DNA of 64,000 nucleotides from Atopomonas hussainii (lineage in GTDB: Bacteria; Pseudomonadota; Gammaproteobacteria; Pseudomonadales; Pseudomonadaceae), in assembly GCF_900109735.1 (NCBI RefSeq), contig NZ_FOAS01000002.1, positions 62,001 to 126,000 on the forward strand, written 5' to 3'. This document shows positions 53,649 through 63,293 of this stretch, piece by piece; within the stretch, counting starts at the first letter, position 1; every line of letters begins with the position of its first letter. The translations under genes and the position numbers were made by a program. The notes below the pieces were generated by a model. The model did no database searches and was not told where the DNA came from. It was given only the letters and a program-made list of their open reading frames with translations.

Positions 53649-54346
53649 GCGTGCCCCCGCAGAAAGCGCGCCATACCCAGCAAGCTGGCTTGAGCATGTT
53701 CAGGGCGCAGTTTGAGGCTGGGGCAGAGGATGTCGGCCAGCTCTTGGCGGCGCTCCGGCGAAAGCTGCGCAAAGCGCTCGGCGTAATCGAGAATCGCCAG
53801 TTGTTCATCGAGCTGGAGGCTGTGCGGTGGGATCACCTCGGGCGCTTCGGGCAGCGGCGCGCTGTTAAGCGGCGCTTCGCGGTAGACCACTAAGGTGTTG
53901 GCAGCTAAATCGCCAATACGCTGCAGGCGTTGGCTGAACAGCAAGCTAATGATGCCGGCGCTGTAGAACAGCGGCAGCATGTCGACCGTGCGTAGCAAGT
54001 TGCGGATTAACGAGGCCGACCAGCCAATCGGCGTGCCATCGGCATGCACTACACGTAAACCCATATAGTGTTTGCCCGGCGTGCGGCCCTGCCAGAGCAC
54101 CTCAAACAGCACCGGATACCACCAGCTGATCAAGAAGAAACAAATACTCCACAAGCCCCAGCCAAACCGCCCCAGCGACACTAAGGCAATCGAGAACAGC
54201 AGCACGATGCCACCGCGAATAATCAGGTCGACCAAAAAAGCCAACAGACGCGGCAAAAGGCCGGCGGGCTGCAGCAGCAGGTCCACCCCTTCGGGGGTTT
54301 CTAGCGGGTAACGGGTGTCGAGTAGAGCGGGTGAAGATATGGGCAA
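53645..54346 (-). CDS. RDD family membrane protein, first gene of the MoxR cluster
   Basis: The 233-residue protein has RDD motifs GLLPRLLAFLVDLIIRGG, WQGRTPGKHYMGLRVVHADG and NLLRTVDMLPLFY, with three or four helices and a soluble C-terminal tail of about 80 residues. It leads the operon RDD-SpoIIM-DUF4129-DUF4350-MoxR-DUF58. No ATG fits its N-terminus; initiation is taken at TTG (54346) with a weak ribosome-binding site, so the start is uncertain. It is divergent from sbcB. Confidence 0.85.
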   Translation of the reverse strand: MPISSPALLDTRYPLETPEGVDLLLQPAGLLPRLLAFLVDLIIRGGIVLLFSIALVSLGRFGWGLWSICFFLISWWYPVLFEVLWQGRTPGKHYMGLRVVHADGTPIGWSASLIRNLLRTVDMLPLFYSAGIISLLFSQRLQRIGDLAANTLVVYREAPLNSAPLPEAPEVIPPHSLQLDEQLAILDYAERFAQLSPERRQELADILCPSLKLRPEHAQASLLGMARFLRGHA

Positions 54347-54506
54347 GGGAAACAGCGCCTTCTTGTTTTAGGGCAAACACCGATGAGATCGACGCTTCCC
54401 TAGCTATCCGTGCACAGGCTGCCGATGCTAGAGAGACTTGTCGCCAGAGGCAACCACCAAGCCTGTACACTGGCGCACTTGTTGGCGTTTTAGCGGAGAT
54501 AACGGC

Positions 54507-55925
54507 ATGGCAGCCAGTCTGTTTTGGTATGACTTTGAATCCACCGGGATTAGCCCTAGCGGCGACCGCCCCCTGCAAGTGGCAGGTGTGCGTACCGATG
54601 AAGACCTCAACGAAATCGGCACGCCGCTGAATATCTACTGCCAGCTCAGTGACGATGTGTTGCCGCACGCCAAAGCCTGTTTAGTCACCGGCATTAGCCC
54701 GCAAACGGTACAAGAGCAGGGCTTAAGCGAAGCCGAGTTTATTAAGCGCCTGCACGCAGAAGTCAGCCTGCCGGAAACCTGCACGGTGGGTTTTAACAAC
54801 CTGCGCTTCGACGATGAAATGCTGCGCTACACCTACTGGCGGAATTTCTACGACCCTTACGCCCGCGAGTGGCAAGGCAATAACAGCCGCTGGGATGTGC
54901 TGGACATGCTGCGCTGCGCCTATGCCTTGCGCCCCGAGGGCATTCAGTGGCCCGAGGTGGACGGCCAAGTCAGCCTGCGTTTGGAGTTACTCACTAAGGC
55001 CAATGGCATTGACCACGGCCATGCCCACGAAGCCTTGGCCGATGTGCGCGCCACCATTGCCATGGCGCGCTTGCTTAAACAGCAGCAACCTAAGTTGTAT
55101 GACTATTTATTTAATTTGCGCCGCAAGCAGGCGGTAGAGGCGCAGATCACCTTAGGTAAGCCTTTGGTGCATATTTCCGGTCGCTTTTCGGCGCAGCGGC
55201 ATTTTTTAAGTGTGGTGTTGCCGATTGCCAAACACCCGGTTAATCGCAACGCCTGGGTGGTGGTGGATTTACATCACGATATTTCGCCGCTGCTTAACTT
55301 ATCGGCCGAGCAGATCAAACAGCGCCTCTACACCCGTCGTGATGAGCTGGCGGAAGGTGAGTTGCCGATCCCGCTAAAGCTTGTGCATATCAATCGCTGC
55401 CCTGTGGTTGCGCCGTTGTCTGTGTTGCGCGCGGAGGATCAGCAGCGGCTAGGGCTTAATCTCGCCGAACAATTAGCGCGTGGCGAGGCATTAATGGCGC
55501 AGCACCGTGTGGTGCATGAAAAACTGCAAGCGGTATATCGCGAGGGCAGCGACTTTGCTGATAGCGATGTTGATGCCAGCTTGTACCAAGGTTTTTTGGG
55601 TAACCGTGACCGTAACTTGGCGCAGCAAGTGCGTGATGCCGATGTGGATACCTTAATGCACGCCCACTGGCCGTTTGACGATGCGCGCCTAGCCGATTTA
55701 TTGCTGCGCTATAAAGCACGTAATTTCCCCACCAGTTTAACCGCCGAAGAGCAAGCTTATTGGCGCGCTCATGTGGCGAAACGGCTATGGGGTGAGGATG
55801 ATGTGCCGGGAGCATTAGCCGCATTTAAGCAACAGTGGCAAGAAGAACGTCTAACGGCCGAGCAGCAACACTTGCAGGCGGCGTGGTTGGCGTATGCGGA
55901 GCAGCGGGCTAATCAATACCGTTAA
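54507..55925 (+). CDS. sbcB: Exonuclease I (single-strand DNA 3'-5' exonuclease)
   Basis: ExoI degrades single-stranded DNA from the 3' end and acts in repair and recombination. The 472-residue protein has the DnaQ-like acidic motif FWYDFESTG near residue 7, NLRFDDEMLRYTYWRNFYDPY and the ExoIII-type HEALADVRATIAMARL block, then the SH3-like and helical parts. Length matches the family. The stop TAA lies at the very edge of an inserted repeat element (element begins at 55924). Confidence 0.95.
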   Translation: MAASLFWYDFESTGISPSGDRPLQVAGVRTDEDLNEIGTPLNIYCQLSDDVLPHAKACLVTGISPQTVQEQGLSEAEFIKRLHAEVSLPETCTVGFNNLRFDDEMLRYTYWRNFYDPYAREWQGNNSRWDVLDMLRCAYALRPEGIQWPEVDGQVSLRLELLTKANGIDHGHAHEALADVRATIAMARLLKQQQPKLYDYLFNLRRKQAVEAQITLGKPLVHISGRFSAQRHFLSVVLPIAKHPVNRNAWVVVDLHHDISPLLNLSAEQIKQRLYTRRDELAEGELPIPLKLVHINRCPVVAPLSVLRAEDQQRLGLNLAEQLARGEALMAQHRVVHEKLQAVYREGSDFADSDVDASLYQGFLGNRDRNLAQQVRDADVDTLMHAHWPFDDARLADLLLRYKARNFPTSLTAEEQAYWRAHVAKRLWGEDDVPGALAAFKQQWQEERLTAEQQHLQAAWLAYAEQRANQYR

Positions 55926-56069
55926 GGAAACGTTGATTTAATGCCTGCACGATCCAATCACTGCGTTGTGGGGTGCTCGCAAGCTCGCCTAGCAACTTGG
56001 TATGTCTCGCTTGCTGCGCGCCGTACGTCTTGCGCTTGAAGCGTTCGGCGATTAAATCAGCGTTCCCTT
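55924..56069. mobile_element. Miniature inverted-repeat element, family 2, copy B
   Basis: The ends are AAGGAAACGTTGATTTAATG and, inverted, AAGGGAACGCTGATTTAATC. It is the reverse complement of the element at 8033-8190, with a net 12-base length difference. On the minus strand it has a continuous reading frame with RFKRKTYGAQQARHTK and QRSDWIVQALNQRF. The same frame is kept in the other copy apart from one stop codon. It directly abuts sbcB. Confidence 0.65.
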
Positions 56070-56092
56070 GAATAAGCGATTCTTTGGACAAT

Positions 56093-56119
56093 AAAAAAGC
56101 CGGCAATGCCGGCTTTTTT
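56093..56119. terminator. Bidirectional terminator between sbcB and mvaT
   Basis: AAAAAAGCCGGC pairs perfectly with GCCGGCTTTTTT around AAT. Confidence 0.92.
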
Positions 56120-56137
56120 GTTCGCTGCTGTTAGGGC

Positions 56138-56503
56138 TTAGCCCAGAACAGTGCTCCAGCCTTCAACCACGTCGTTGCCGTACTGGGCTTTCCACGCCTT
56201 CAGTACTTTGTGGTTGCCACCTTTGGTTTCGATGGTTTCGCCGGTGTTGGGGTTCTTGTACTGCTTGGCCTTACGGGTACGCTTGCCAGCGCCCGCTTTA
56301 GCGCCACGGCTGCTGGTGCCTTTCGGGTCCAGCAGGTCGGTGATATCACCCAGCGACTTGTTGTATTCAGCCATCAGGGCGCGCAGCTTGTTTTCGAATT
56401 CGATTTCTTTTTGCAGTTTGCCGTCGTTTTCCAGCGCTTGCAGTTCTTCTTGCAGCTTCTGGATGGCCAGCTTTTGTTCACGGTATTGCTTGAGCAGAGA
56501 CAT
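56138..56503 (-). CDS. mvaT: H-NS family xenogeneic silencer MvaT
   Basis: MvaT is the Pseudomonas H-NS functional equivalent that coats AT-rich DNA and silences acquired genes. The 121-residue protein has an N-terminal coiled-coil oligomerisation part (YREQKLAIQKLQEELQALEND), a basic linker (SRGAKAGAGKRTRKAKQYKNPNTG) and the C-terminal DNA-binding part ETKGGNHKVLKAWKAQYG. AAAGGTTTATCC lies before the ATG. Convergent with sbcB, as in P. aeruginosa. Confidence 0.95.
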   Translation of the reverse strand: MSLLKQYREQKLAIQKLQEELQALENDGKLQKEIEFENKLRALMAEYNKSLGDITDLLDPKGTSSRGAKAGAGKRTRKAKQYKNPNTGETIETKGGNHKVLKAWKAQYGNDVVEGWSTVLG

Positions 56504-56652
56504 GGATAAACCTTTGTTGATCGGGAGACAGGTTTTGTGATTTTAGGCAGGCTTGCGCAAAAGTAAACACTGCGTACGCAATAAATGAATAAATAGCGGG
56601 TTAAATAAGCCTATTGGCAAGAATAACTAAGCGGCGGCTGAGCAAAATGCTG

Positions 56653-56687
56653 ACGCGCGGCGTACTGAGCAAGAAGTTGCCGCGCGT
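56653..56687 (-). terminator. Possible terminator of the SIMPL-protein gene
   Basis: On the minus strand ACGCGCGGC pairs perfectly with GCCGCGCGT around 17 bases, followed by CAGCATTTTG. The U-tract is short and offset. Confidence 0.5.
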
Positions 56688-56699
56688 AGCGGGTAGTTT

Positions 56700-57404
56700 T
56701 TATTGCACTTGGATGGTGCCGTCGGCGCTGACCGATACGGTTTGTTTGCCGGCTTCAATATCCGGGGCTACTTCGGCACTGTCCATGGCCATCATCGCCA
56801 TTTTGCCGCGATGCATGGGCATCGGTGGTGGGTAGCCGGTGCCGCCTAAGTTAAGTTGCACCAGTTTGTAGTCACTACCGCCTAAGCTTTTTGTGACTTT
56901 ACTGGCGCGCTGTTTAAACGCGGCGATGGCCTCGTCTAACAATTCTTCTTCATTTTTCTTACGGCTGGCTTCGCTAATCGCAAAGCTCATCGAACCCATT
57001 TGCAGGTCTTTAAGCAGTTTGCCGGTCAGTTCCGACAATGAAGCAAAGTCTTGGCTTTCTAGGCGGATTTCTGCACGTTCGCGCCACGCTTGAATGCTGC
57101 GCGTGTTGTTTTTGTGGTCATACACGGGGTAGCTGCTGCGGCTGCCTAGTGCGATCTCGACACCGTTAACGCTGCGCGCGATTTTAACCGCTTTATTCAG
57201 CGTTTCAGTAATGGTGGCGGCTAATTTGGCCGGGTCTTTATCTTGCTGCTCGCTAAACAGGGTGACTTGCATTAAGTCGGCGGGAATCTCGCGGCTGGCT
57301 TCGGCGCGTAAGTTCACTTGGTTGTAATGCAGGGTGTCGGCCAGCGCTGTGCCGGCGGCGAGGGTGAGTGCCAGTGCGCTGGCAAGCGGGGTGAGGTGAC
57401 GCAT
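56700..57404 (-). CDS. SIMPL domain (DUF541) periplasmic protein
   Basis: The 234-residue protein has a signal peptide (HLTPLASALALTLAAGTALA) and the SIMPL pattern: NLRAEASREIPADLMQVTLFSEQQDKDPAKLAATITETLNKAV, SWxxRAEIRLES and the C-terminal EEELLDEAIAAFKQRASKVTKSLG. Related proteins in E. coli (YggE) and Brucella (BP26) form rings and are linked to oxidative stress. Placed between mvaT and the dpp operon, with its own promoter region. Confidence 0.88.
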   Translation of the reverse strand: MRHLTPLASALALTLAAGTALADTLHYNQVNLRAEASREIPADLMQVTLFSEQQDKDPAKLAATITETLNKAVKIARSVNGVEIALGSRSSYPVYDHKNNTRSIQAWRERAEIRLESQDFASLSELTGKLLKDLQMGSMSFAISEASRKKNEEELLDEAIAAFKQRASKVTKSLGGSDYKLVQLNLGGTGYPPPMPMHRGKMAMMAMDSAEVAPDIEAGKQTVSVSADGTIQVQ

Positions 57405-57451
57405 GGTGAGTCCTTATCCACAGGTTAAGTGGCTTGGACTAGCGTGCGGGA

Positions 57452-57483
57452 GGAAAATTCCCGGCTTCAGGGTTGAAGCCGGG
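57452..57483 (-). terminator. Terminator of the dpp operon
   Basis: On the minus strand CCCGGCTTCA pairs perfectly with TGAAGCCGGG around 4 bases, followed by AATTTTCC, just after the dppF stop. Confidence 0.82.
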
Positions 57484-57491
57484 GCCAAGGT

Positions 57492-58463
57492 TTAAGCAAT
57501 TGTTTCCGCGTGGTGGCAGGCCACCTGACGGTCGTCGAGGCTGCGCAGTGCCGGCTGCTCGCTGCGACAGCGCTCGCTGGCGTGTGGGCAGCGCAAATGA
57601 AAGGCGCAGCCTGAGGGCGGGCTCAGCGGGTTGGGTAGCTCGCCTTCAAGGCGAATCTTGACCCGTGTTGGGTCAGGATGAATGTGCGGCGTAGCCGAGA
57701 GCAGCGCACGGGTGTAGGGGTGCAGCGGGCGCTGGTAGAGGCTTTCGCTGGGGCCGACTTCGACGGCGCGGCCTAGGTACATGACCATCACCTGATTGGC
57801 CACATGACGCACCACCGAGAGGTTGTGCGAGATAAACACGTAGGCAGTGCCGAGCTGTTGTTGCAAATCCATAAACAGATTCAGCACTTGCGCCTGAATC
57901 GACACATCCAGCGCCGAGGTGGGCTCGTCGGCGATCAACACTTTGGGCTGTAGCATCATGGCGCGGGCAATGGCGATGCGCTGGCGTTGGCCGCCGGAAA
58001 ACATGTGCGGATAGCGTTGGTCGTGCTCTTGGCGCAGGCCCACTTGCGCCATCATGGCGTGCACTTTGTCGCGCCGCTCGGCGGCATTCAGCGCGGTGTT
58101 AATCAGCAACGGCTCGGCCAGTTGGCTGGCGATTTTTTGCCGTGGGTTAAGCGAGGCGTAGGGGTTTTGGAAAACCATCTGCACCTGCTGGCGCAGCTGC
58201 TTTTGCTCGCGCTTGTTTGCCCGTGCGACGTCGATACCGTCGATCATTAAATCGCCGCTGCTGGGTGTTTCGATCAGCGTTAGGGCGCGGGCGAGGGTGG
58301 ATTTGCCGCAGCCAGATTCACCCACCACGGCCAAGGTTTCGCCGGCATTCACGCTAAAGCTCACGCCATTGAGTGCGCGCACGCTGGCGGCGGGTTTGAA
58401 TAAGCCTTGCGAAACGCTGTAGTGCTTGGTCAGTTCATCGGCGATCAGTACGGGCACACTCAT
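57492..58463 (-). CDS. dppF: Dipeptide ABC transporter ATP-binding protein DppF
   Basis: The 323-residue ATPase has Walker [10 protein letters not shown], signature [14 protein letters not shown], Walker [12 protein letters not shown] and the Opp/Dpp C-terminal extension with the cysteine cluster [18 protein letters not shown] 58463 overlaps the dppD stop by 4 bp. The frame runs open upstream for a further 150 codons, but that is a shadow of dppD. Substrate is inferred from the cluster as di- and oligopeptides. Confidence 0.93.
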   Translation of the reverse strand: MSVPVLIADELTKHYSVSQGLFKPAASVRALNGVSFSVNAGETLAVVGESGCGKSTLARALTLIETPSSGDLMIDGIDVARANKREQKQLRQQVQMVFQNPYASLNPRQKIASQLAEPLLINTALNAAERRDKVHAMMAQVGLRQEHDQRYPHMFSGGQRQRIAIARAMMLQPKVLIADEPTSALDVSIQAQVLNLFMDLQQQLGTAYVFISHNLSVVRHVANQVMVMYLGRAVEVGPSESLYQRPLHPYTRALLSATPHIHPDPTRVKIRLEGELPNPLSPPSGCAFHLRCPHASERCRSEQPALRSLDDRQVACHHAETIA

Positions 58464-59428
58464 GCGGGCGCCTCCGTTAACGGAAAGTGGCAGCGCACGG
58501 CGCCGGTGGTATGTGCTTGCAATAGCGGGCGGCTGTCTTGGCAGCGCTCTTGGCGATACGGGCAGCGCGGGGTGAGTAAGCAGCCGCGCGGGCGGTCGTA
58601 ACGCCCCGGCACAATGCCGGGCAGGGTGCTTAAGCGCTCGGCGCCTAAGCTGTGCTCGGGAATCGCTTTGAGCAGCGCTTCGGTGTAGGGGTGCACAGGA
58701 TGTTGAAAGATCTCCGGCACGCTGCCCACCTCGACCGCTTGGCCGGCATACATCACGCACACGCGCTGGGCCATTTCGGCCACCACGGCGAGGTCGTGGG
58801 TGATCATGATCAGCGCCATGTTGCGCTCTTGTTGCAGGCGCAACAGCAGCTGCATGATTTGCGCTTGGATGGTCACATCCAGCGCGGTGGTCGGCTCGTC
58901 GGCAATCAGCAGGCGCGGCTCGCAAGCAATCGCCATGGCAATCACCACGCGCTGACTCATGCCGCCGGATAGCTGATGTGGGTAGGCGTCTAAACGCTGC
59001 GCGGCACCGGGAATTTCGACCAGCTCCAGCAGCTCGATGGCGCGTTGCCGAGCAGCCGCGCCTTTTAAGCCTTGGTGCTGCTTGAGTACTTCGATCAGCT
59101 GATAACCCACGGTGTAGCTGGGGTTGAGGCTGGTCATCGGGTCTTGGAAGATCATCGCGATGTCTTTGCCGATGATCTGCCGCCGTGCGCGGGCCGGCAG
59201 GTTGAGCATGTCGTGCTCGGCAAATTGCATGGCATCGGCGGTGACAATGCCGGGGCTGTCGATCAGGCCCATCAGCGCCATCATAGTGACGGACTTGCCC
59301 GAGCCCGACTCGCCAACAATGCCGAGAATTTCCCCGGCATCGAGGGTTAAGTCCATGCCTTCCACCACAGGGGTGGCGCTAGGGCTGCCGAAACGCACGC
59401 TGAGATTACGCAGGGTAAGTAATGACAT
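58460..59428 (-). CDS. dppD: Dipeptide ABC transporter ATP-binding protein DppD
   Basis: The 322-residue ATPase has Walker A GESGSGKS, signature [14 protein letters not shown], Walker [13 protein letters not shown] and the cysteine-bearing C-terminus ([15 protein letters not shown]). It pairs with DppF to power the DppBC permease. Confidence 0.93.
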   Translation of the reverse strand: MSLLTLRNLSVRFGSPSATPVVEGMDLTLDAGEILGIVGESGSGKSVTMMALMGLIDSPGIVTADAMQFAEHDMLNLPARARRQIIGKDIAMIFQDPMTSLNPSYTVGYQLIEVLKQHQGLKGAAARQRAIELLELVEIPGAAQRLDAYPHQLSGGMSQRVVIAMAIACEPRLLIADEPTTALDVTIQAQIMQLLLRLQQERNMALIMITHDLAVVAEMAQRVCVMYAGQAVEVGSVPEIFQHPVHPYTEALLKAIPEHSLGAERLSTLPGIVPGRYDRPRGCLLTPRCPYRQERCQDSRPLLQAHTTGAVRCHFPLTEAPA

Positions 59429-59438
59429 GGTGGGGCCC

Positions 59439-60341
59439 TCAGTCGGCGTTTTTCAGTTTTGGGTCGAGCGCATCACGCAGCCCGTCGCCGACTAAGTTAA
59501 TCGCCAGCACGCTGAACAAAATGGTTAAGCCGGGCATAGTCACCACCCACCACGCGCGCTGAATATAGTCACGCGCCGAGGCCAGCATGGTGCCCCATTC
59601 CGGCGTGGGTGGTTGCACGCCGAGGCCTAAGAAGCCCAGCGCGGCGGCATCCAAGATGGCTGCGGAAAAACTCAGTGTGGCTTGCACAATCAGCGGTGCC
59701 ATACAGTTGGGCAGCACGCAGATAAACATCAACCGCAGCAGACCCGCACCGGCCAGTTGGGAGGCGGTGACATAGTCTTTTTGCCGCTCGCCCATGGCGG
59801 CCGCGCGGGTTAAGCGCACGTAAGCCGGCAGGCTGACGATGGCAATTGCGATCACGGTGTTAAGCAAGCCGGGGCCGAGCACGGCAACAATCGCCACGGC
59901 CAGCAGCAGCGAGGGCAGGGCCATCATCACATCCATCATGCGCATGATCACTGGCCCCAAACGCTGGGGGAAAAACGCCGCCAACAAGCCGAGCAAGATG
60001 CCCGGCAGCAGCGAGCAGATCACCGAAGACAAGCCGATCAGCAGTGACAAGCGTGCACCGTGAATAAGCCGTGAGAGCAAATCGCGGCCCAGCTCGTCGG
60101 TACCGAGCAAGAAGCGCGCTTGGCCGCCGTCTTGCCACATAGGCGGGGTGAGGAGGAAGTCGCGGTACTGCTCAATCGGGCTGTGTGGTGCCAGCCACGG
60201 GGCAAACAGCGCACAGATCACCAACAGCGCCATAAACAGCAAACCGGCCACTGCGCCTTTGTTGTGCGCGAAGGCTTGCCAGAACTCGCGCAGGCGGCTG
60301 GGTGGCGCCTGCATCACATCATCAAATGTTTGAGTGCTCAT
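59439..60341 (-). CDS. dppC: Dipeptide ABC transporter permease DppC
   Basis: The 300-residue inner-membrane protein has an N-terminal OppC-type cytosolic part and helix ([29 protein letters not shown]), the [22 protein letters not shown] block and the EAA-type loop [23 protein letters not shown] that contacts the ATPases. Follows dppB by 9 bp. Confidence 0.93.
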   Translation of the reverse strand: MSTQTFDDVMQAPPSRLREFWQAFAHNKGAVAGLLFMALLVICALFAPWLAPHSPIEQYRDFLLTPPMWQDGGQARFLLGTDELGRDLLSRLIHGARLSLLIGLSSVICSLLPGILLGLLAAFFPQRLGPVIMRMMDVMMALPSLLLAVAIVAVLGPGLLNTVIAIAIVSLPAYVRLTRAAAMGERQKDYVTASQLAGAGLLRLMFICVLPNCMAPLIVQATLSFSAAILDAAALGFLGLGVQPPTPEWGTMLASARDYIQRAWWVVTMPGLTILFSVLAINLVGDGLRDALDPKLKNAD

Positions 60342-60350
60342 GGGTTGTCC

Positions 60351-61361
60351 TTAACCGGCGTGGCGAATGCGCGGGTTGGCAATGCCGTAGAGCACGTCCA
60401 CCACGAAGTTAACCAAAATCACTAAGGTAGCGATCAGCAGAATGCCGTTTTGCACCACGGGGTAATCGCGGCGGCTGATGGCGTCGATCAGCCATTTGCC
60501 AATGCCGGGCCAGGAGAAAATCGTCTCGGTGAGCACTGCGCCGGCCATCAGCGTGCCGACTTGCAGGCCGATCACCGTGAGCACTGGAATCAGCGCATTA
60601 CGCAGCGCATGCACAAACACCACGCGTGCCGGCGATAAGCCTTTGGCGCGGGCGGTGCGTACGTAATCTTCGCGCAGCACTTCAAGCATGGATGAGCGGG
60701 TCATGCGTGCAATCACCGCCAGCGGAATGGTCGCCAGCACCACGGCGGGCAGAATCAGGTGGTGCAGGGCGTCGAGCCATACGCCTTCGTCATCCACATA
60801 CAAGGTGTCGATGAGCATAAAGCCGGTCACCGGCGGCACATCGAAAAACAAATTGATGCGCCCGGATACCGGCGTCCAGCCCAGTTGCACGGAGAAAAAC
60901 ATGATGAGGATGAGCCCCCACCAGAAAATCGGCATGCTGTAGCCGGTGAGCGCCAAGCCCATGATGCCGTGATCGAGCACGCTGCCACGCTTAAGGGCGG
61001 CGATCACTCCGGCGATAAGGCCGAGCACGCTGGCAATCAGGATGGCGGCGATGGACAGCTCCAGCGTGGCGGGGAATAGCGCGGTGAACTCGCTCCACAC
61101 GCTCTCGCGGCTGACCAGTGATTGGCCCAAGTCGCCTTGCAGCAACTGGCCGATGTAATCGAAATACTGCTTATACAGTGGCTGATCGAGCCCTAAGCGC
61201 TGCATGGCTTGCGCGTGCAGTTCGGGGTCGACTTTGCGCTCGCCCATCATGACTTCTACCGGGTCGCCGGGAATCATGCGGATCAGGCTAAAGGTCAGCA
61301 GGGTGACACCAAAAAACGTCGGGATCAGTAAGCCCAGGCGCTTAAGAATGAACGTCAGCAC
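60351..61361 (-). CDS. dppB: Dipeptide ABC transporter permease DppB
   Basis: The 336-residue inner-membrane protein starts with the family helix FILKRLGLLIPTFFGVTLLTFSLIRMIPGDPVEVMMG and has the EAA loop TARAKGLSPARVVFVHALRNALIP. Its start lies 62 bp after dppA; the gap holds a hairpin. Confidence 0.93.
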   Translation of the reverse strand: MLTFILKRLGLLIPTFFGVTLLTFSLIRMIPGDPVEVMMGERKVDPELHAQAMQRLGLDQPLYKQYFDYIGQLLQGDLGQSLVSRESVWSEFTALFPATLELSIAAILIASVLGLIAGVIAALKRGSVLDHGIMGLALTGYSMPIFWWGLILIMFFSVQLGWTPVSGRINLFFDVPPVTGFMLIDTLYVDDEGVWLDALHHLILPAVVLATIPLAVIARMTRSSMLEVLREDYVRTARAKGLSPARVVFVHALRNALIPVLTVIGLQVGTLMAGAVLTETIFSWPGIGKWLIDAISRRDYPVVQNGILLIATLVILVNFVVDVLYGIANPRIRHAG

Positions 61362-61386
61362 GGGGAATCCTTCTTCTTATTAGTAA

Positions 61387-61416
61387 AGCCCGCCATGGCG
61401 TGAACCATGGCGGGCT
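61387..61416 (-). other. Hairpin between dppA and dppB
   Basis: A perfect 12-bp stem AGCCCGCCATGG/CCATGGCGGGCT with a 6-base loop lies just after dppA. On the minus strand TTTACTAATAAG follows, a poor U-tract, so it is likely a partial terminator or an mRNA-stabilising end that lets dppA be made in excess over dppBCDF. Confidence 0.65.
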
Positions 61417-61423
61417 ACAGGGC

Positions 61424-63019
61424 TTACTTATTGTCTACGCCGTAGAACGAGTTCAGGCCAAAGGGGCTGACCTTGAAGTCTTCAACGCTTAACCGTAGCG
61501 GCTGATTGACCGTGGAGTGGGCAATCGGGGTGATCGGTACATGGGCTTTGAGCACGTGCTGGGCCTTCATGTACAAGGCGGTGCGTTGCTCTTTGTCGGT
61601 GAGGCGTTTGCCGTCTTTGATCAGTTGGTCGAACTCGGCGTTACACCACTTAGAGAAGTTGTTGCCGTCCACTGCATCGCAGCCGTACAGCACACCCAGC
61701 CAGTTGTCTGGGTCGCCGTTGTCGCCCGTCCAGCCGATTAGCATGGCGTCGTGCTCGCCGGCTTTGGTGCGCTTGATGTACTCGCCCCACTCGTAGGTGA
61801 CGATCTTGGCTTTAATGCCCACCTTGGCCCAGTCGGCCTGCAGCATCTCGGCCATCAGCTTGGCGTTGGGGTTATACGGGCGCTGCACGGGCATGGCCCA
61901 CAGGGTGATCTCGGTGCCTTCGGCAATGCCGGCGGCTTTGAGCAGCTCTTTGGCTTTGCCGGGGTTGTAACCGGCGTCTTGCACAGACTCGTCATACGAC
62001 CACTGCGTTGGCGGCAGGCTGTTCACCGCTTTTTGTCCGGCGCCTTGGTACACGGCTTCGATGATGGCGTTTTTATTCACCGCCATATCCAGCGCTTGGC
62101 GCACTTCCAGCTTATCCAGCGGCGCGTGGGTGACGTTGTAGGCGATGTAGCCCAAGTTAAAGCCCGCTTGTTCGATGACTTTTAAGTTCGGGTCGGCCTT
62201 CATCGCCGCCAAATCGGCTGGGCGCGGGTTAAGAGTGGCCTGACACTCGCCAGTCTTGAGCTTCTGATAGCGCACCGAGGCATCGGTGTTAATGGCGAAG
62301 ATCAGGTTATCCAGCTTCACCTCACCGGCTTGCCAGTAATCTTGGTTGCCCTTAAAGCGGATCTGCGCATCTTTTTGATAGCGGCCAAACACAAACGGGC
62401 CGGTGCCGATCGGCTTGCTATTGATATCGCTGGCCTTACCGGCTTTGAGCAGCTGGTCTGCGTATTCGGCGCTGTGGATCGAGGCAAAGCTCATCGCGAG
62501 GTTTTGGATAAAGGCCGCATCGACGGTGTTGAGGGTAAAGCGCACGGTCATGTCGTCGAGCTTTTCCAGCTTGGCGATGTTGGCGTCCATACCCATGTCG
62601 GTGAAGTAGGGGAACTCGCTGGGATACGCCTTACGGAACGGATGCTCGGCGTTGAGCATGCGCTCGAAGGTGAACAACACGTCATCGGCATTAAAGGTGC
62701 GGCTGGGTTTGAAGTACTCGGTGCTATGAAACTTCACCCCGGGGCGCAGGTGGAAGGTGTACACCAAACCGTCGTCGCTGATCTCCCATTTTTCCGCCAA
62801 GCCCGGCTCTACGGCGGTGCCGCCACGCTCAAACTGGGTGAGGCGGTTAAACACGGTTTCCGCCGCGGCATCAAAGTCGGTGCCGGTGGTGTACTGGCCG
62901 GGGTCGAAACCGGCGGGGCTGCCTTCCGAGCAGAAAATCATGTTGCCGGCCGTAGCAGCGCTGCTGGCGCCGGCTAAAGCAACCGCAAGAACCAGCGGGG
63001 AAAGTGCATTCCTACGCAT
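61424..63019 (-). CDS. dppA: Peptide ABC transporter substrate-binding protein (DppA type)
   Basis: The 531-residue protein has a signal peptide (LSPLVLAVALAGASSAATA) and the DppA pattern FCSEGSPAGFDPGQYTTGTDFDAAAETVFNRL, with AHVPITPIAHSTV near the C-terminus. It binds peptides in the periplasm and hands them to DppBC. Family SBP_bac_5. First gene of the operon; the 270 bp upstream hold its promoter and that of the divergent roxS. Confidence 0.95.
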   Translation of the reverse strand: MRRNALSPLVLAVALAGASSAATAGNMIFCSEGSPAGFDPGQYTTGTDFDAAAETVFNRLTQFERGGTAVEPGLAEKWEISDDGLVYTFHLRPGVKFHSTEYFKPSRTFNADDVLFTFERMLNAEHPFRKAYPSEFPYFTDMGMDANIAKLEKLDDMTVRFTLNTVDAAFIQNLAMSFASIHSAEYADQLLKAGKASDINSKPIGTGPFVFGRYQKDAQIRFKGNQDYWQAGEVKLDNLIFAINTDASVRYQKLKTGECQATLNPRPADLAAMKADPNLKVIEQAGFNLGYIAYNVTHAPLDKLEVRQALDMAVNKNAIIEAVYQGAGQKAVNSLPPTQWSYDESVQDAGYNPGKAKELLKAAGIAEGTEITLWAMPVQRPYNPNAKLMAEMLQADWAKVGIKAKIVTYEWGEYIKRTKAGEHDAMLIGWTGDNGDPDNWLGVLYGCDAVDGNNFSKWCNAEFDQLIKDGKRLTDKEQRTALYMKAQHVLKAHVPITPIAHSTVNQPLRLSVEDFKVSPFGLNSFYGVDNK

Positions 63020-63293
63020 GGGTATTCCTCTTGTTTTATTGGTTTGGGAATGTCTGGCGCATCAAAACCCTGCGATGCGCGTGGGCATAACTCACAGCAA
63101 TGCCCATACCGCTGGCAAGTGCTAAGCACAAAAACTAGCAGGGCTGTCGCATGTTGATTGGTGGATGTCGCATGGCGATAACGGCTAGCTAAAAAGCTGG
63201 CCAGTGGCTGCTATTGGCGCTGTGCCAAATGAGTGCGCAGTGTGCGACCGATTGTCGCGGCGCTGGCTTAGCGTGCGTGGTTATACTGCGCGC

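Noticed and set aside
55909-56106. 65-codon minus-strand ORF over family 2 element copy B
   Set aside because: Not called as a gene: it lies in a repeat element, has no ribosome-binding site evidence, and its counterpart in copy A is broken by a stop. It is reported as a finding about the element instead.
58464-58925. Upstream extension of dppF to 477 codons
   Set aside because: It is the dppD region read in another frame; the ABC start [17 protein letters not shown] begins at 58463 with an ATGA overlap.
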